Below are positions 62,956 through 64,000 of a stretch of DNA of 64,000 nucleotides, one piece after another. The position numbers and the translations under genes were made by a program. The notes beneath the pieces were generated by a model. That model saw nothing but the letters and a program-made list of their open reading frames with translations, did not search any database and had not been told where the DNA came from. This DNA is from Chitinophaga pinensis. Lineage in GTDB: Bacteria; Pseudomonadota; Gammaproteobacteria; Burkholderiales; SG8-41. The DNA lies in NCBI GenBank assembly GCA_943329075.2, contig CALQCM020000017.1, positions 1 to 64,000 of the forward strand, in the 5' to 3' direction. How positions within the stretch are numbered: the first letter of the stretch is position 1; each line of letters begins with the position of its first letter.

Positions 62956-64000
62956 TTAATTGATCGCCCCGGATTTGGTCGTTGCAAACGCGGCTGCCGA
63001 GGCGCCGGCAATTTTGCCGATTACTGCACCACTGGTGAGACCTGATCCACCGGGATAATTGAAATAGAAAATTCCGCCAACGACCTCGCCGGCGGCGAAC
63101 AATCCGGGAATCGGCGCCTCCATCACGTCCACAACTTCGGCGTTTGTGTTGATCTTTATGCCGCCAAATGTGAAGGTGATTCCACAGGTAACCGCATAGG
63201 CTTCGTATGGGGGGGTATCGAGTTTTTGCGCCCAGTTAGATTTCGGAATTGTCAGGCCAGTTGTGGTGAGTCCATCCTTGACTGTCGGGTTAAAGGTGCC
63301 GATTGAAGGGGCCGAGGCGTTGTATTCTTCAATGGTTTTGAGCGCAGCTGCGGCGTCGACACCTTCGAGCTTCGCGACCAGTTCCCCGAGAGTATTGGCT
63401 GATACCTTGGTGACCTGCCTGCTCTTGTATTCATCACGCAGAAGATGGGCGACTTTGGCATCGTAGACCTGCCATGCAAACTGGCCGGGTTGCTCCAGCA
63501 CGATATGGCCGTATTTTGCATACGTATAGGGCCGCAGGTCTGCGCCTTCGTCGACGAAACGTCGGCCGTTGGCATTGATCATTAGTCCGTACGGATATGA
63601 ATGGCGTTGGAAACTCGTGCGCAGCGCAACCTCACCGTAATCCGTCGCATATCGTTCCCAACTCACTGCATGGCAGCCAGACCAGTGGCCGTAGGCCTGA
63701 GCACCGACGTCGAGCGCGATCCGGATGCCATCTCCCGTGTTGAAGCGAGAGCCCCTGACTTTGGCGAGATCCCAGCCGCGCCCTAAATAGCGTGTACGCC
63801 ATTCTGCGTTGGCCTCAAATCCGCCGCAGGCCACAATGACCGCCTTGGCGTGATACTGCGTGACATTTCCGCCACTCGCCACTTCAACGCCGTGCACGCC
63901 GGCGCCGTCATGTAACAATCGGGTGACGCGGCTGTTATACGCAACCTTGACGCCTTCCCGCAGCGCTGCCGTGAACAGCGAATCGACCACCCCGATGCCA
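62956..64000 (-). CDS. FAD-dependent fumarate reductase/TcuA-like oxidoreductase (5' end outside window)
   Basis: The frame is open to the window edge, so the N-terminus with the FAD dinucleotide fold is missing; 347 codons are present. Typical parts are AVIVACGGFEAN, YGHWSGCHAVSWE, MINANGRRFVDEG and the C-terminal FAD loop GLFAAGEVVGGIFYFNYPGGSGLTSGAVIG (spread over two strings). The family includes fumarate reductase flavoproteins and the tricarballylate dehydrogenase TcuA; the match to TcuA is by recall of its sequence and is moderate. It converges on the MmgE/PrpD gene. Confidence 0.85.
   Translation of the reverse strand, partial: GIGVVDSLFTAALREGVKVAYNSRVTRLLHDGAGVHGVEVASGGNVTQYHAKAVIVACGGFEANAEWRTRYLGRGWDLAKVRGSRFNTGDGIRIALDVGAQAYGHWSGCHAVSWERYATDYGEVALRTSFQRHSYPYGLMINANGRRFVDEGADLRPYTYAKYGHIVLEQPGQFAWQVYDAKVAHLLRDEYKSRQVTKVSANTLGELVAKLEGVDAAAALKTIEEYNASAPSIGTFNPTVKDGLTTTGLTIPKSNWAQKLDTPPYEAYAVTCGITFTFGGIKINTNAEVVDVMEAPIPGLFAAGEVVGGIFYFNYPGGSGLTSGAVIGKIAGASAAAFATTKSGAIN

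Noticed and set aside
1-64000. CRISPR array, phage structural genes, toxin-antitoxin or restriction system
   Set aside because: No regular spaced repeats and no proteins of these classes were recognised; the ParA-like operon is the only non-metabolic system seen.

Overview
The window looks like chromosomal DNA of a betaproteobacterium of the order Burkholderiales (Bordetella, Achromobacter or Variovorax-like); this is inference from gene content. The dominant feature is 18 complete open reading frames for Bug-family (TctC-like) periplasmic solute-binding proteins, plus one 3' remnant. No TctA or TctB membrane subunit is encoded here. Two TRAP DctP-like receptor genes (one without a signal peptide, one a fragment) also lack DctQ/DctM partners. 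Each receptor sits beside enzymes that act on carboxylic acids, CoA esters, amides or lactones, so the window reads as a chain of small catabolic modules, each with its own ligand receptor.

Layout. 1-2 kb: IS630 transposase tail and small hypothetical genes. 2-5.5 kb: SDR protein with an atypical active site and two Bug genes. A 98-bp sequence at 1846 recurs at 5723. 5.8-6.3 kb: secreted protein with a 15-residue RYP repeat. 6.7-8.7 kb: three-gene operon of a ParA-like ATPase, a coiled-coil protein and a two-helix membrane protein, unrelated to the rest. 8.9-14.5 kb (minus strand): two alcohol dehydrogenases, Bug, acyl-CoA dehydrogenase and an amidohydrolase broken by one stop codon. 14.7-22.2 kb (plus strand): divergent IclR regulator, three Bug genes, a signal-less DctP-like protein, two carboxymuconolactone-decarboxylase-like (CMD) proteins and an EthD-like protein; IclR-type palindromes lie between the divergent genes.

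22.2-23.3 kb: decayed IS1595 element. 23.4-28.1 kb: AT-rich segment with two Bug genes, an FrsA-like hydrolase and a racemase-superfamily protein. 28.3-36.7 kb: Bug remnant, Bug plus amidohydrolase, then minus-strand Bug, Gfo/Idh, Bug, Bug, CMD and PEP-mutase-like genes. 36.8-47.7 kb (plus strand): two tightly packed modules: Bug, 2-hydroxyacid dehydrogenase, TauD-like dioxygenase, HMGL-like lyase/synthase, Bug, Ldh2-type dehydrogenase; then MaoC, MaoC, CaiB/BaiF, GntR, Bug, closed by an intrinsic terminator. 47.7-64 kb: Bug genes with two amidases, CobW GTPase, DUF1848 protein, dihydropyrimidinase-like enzyme, enolase-superfamily enzyme, CapA-like protein, MmgE/PrpD protein and a TcuA-like flavoprotein cut by the window end. 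Two head-on gene remnants meet at about 50.67 kb.

The likely common theme is scavenging many different organic acids: a receptor captures the ligand, shared TctAB-type permeases elsewhere in the genome import it, and the adjacent enzymes oxidise, hydrolyse or CoA-activate it. Ligands cannot be assigned from sequence alone. Only two transcription factors (IclR, GntR) are visible for 18 receptors.
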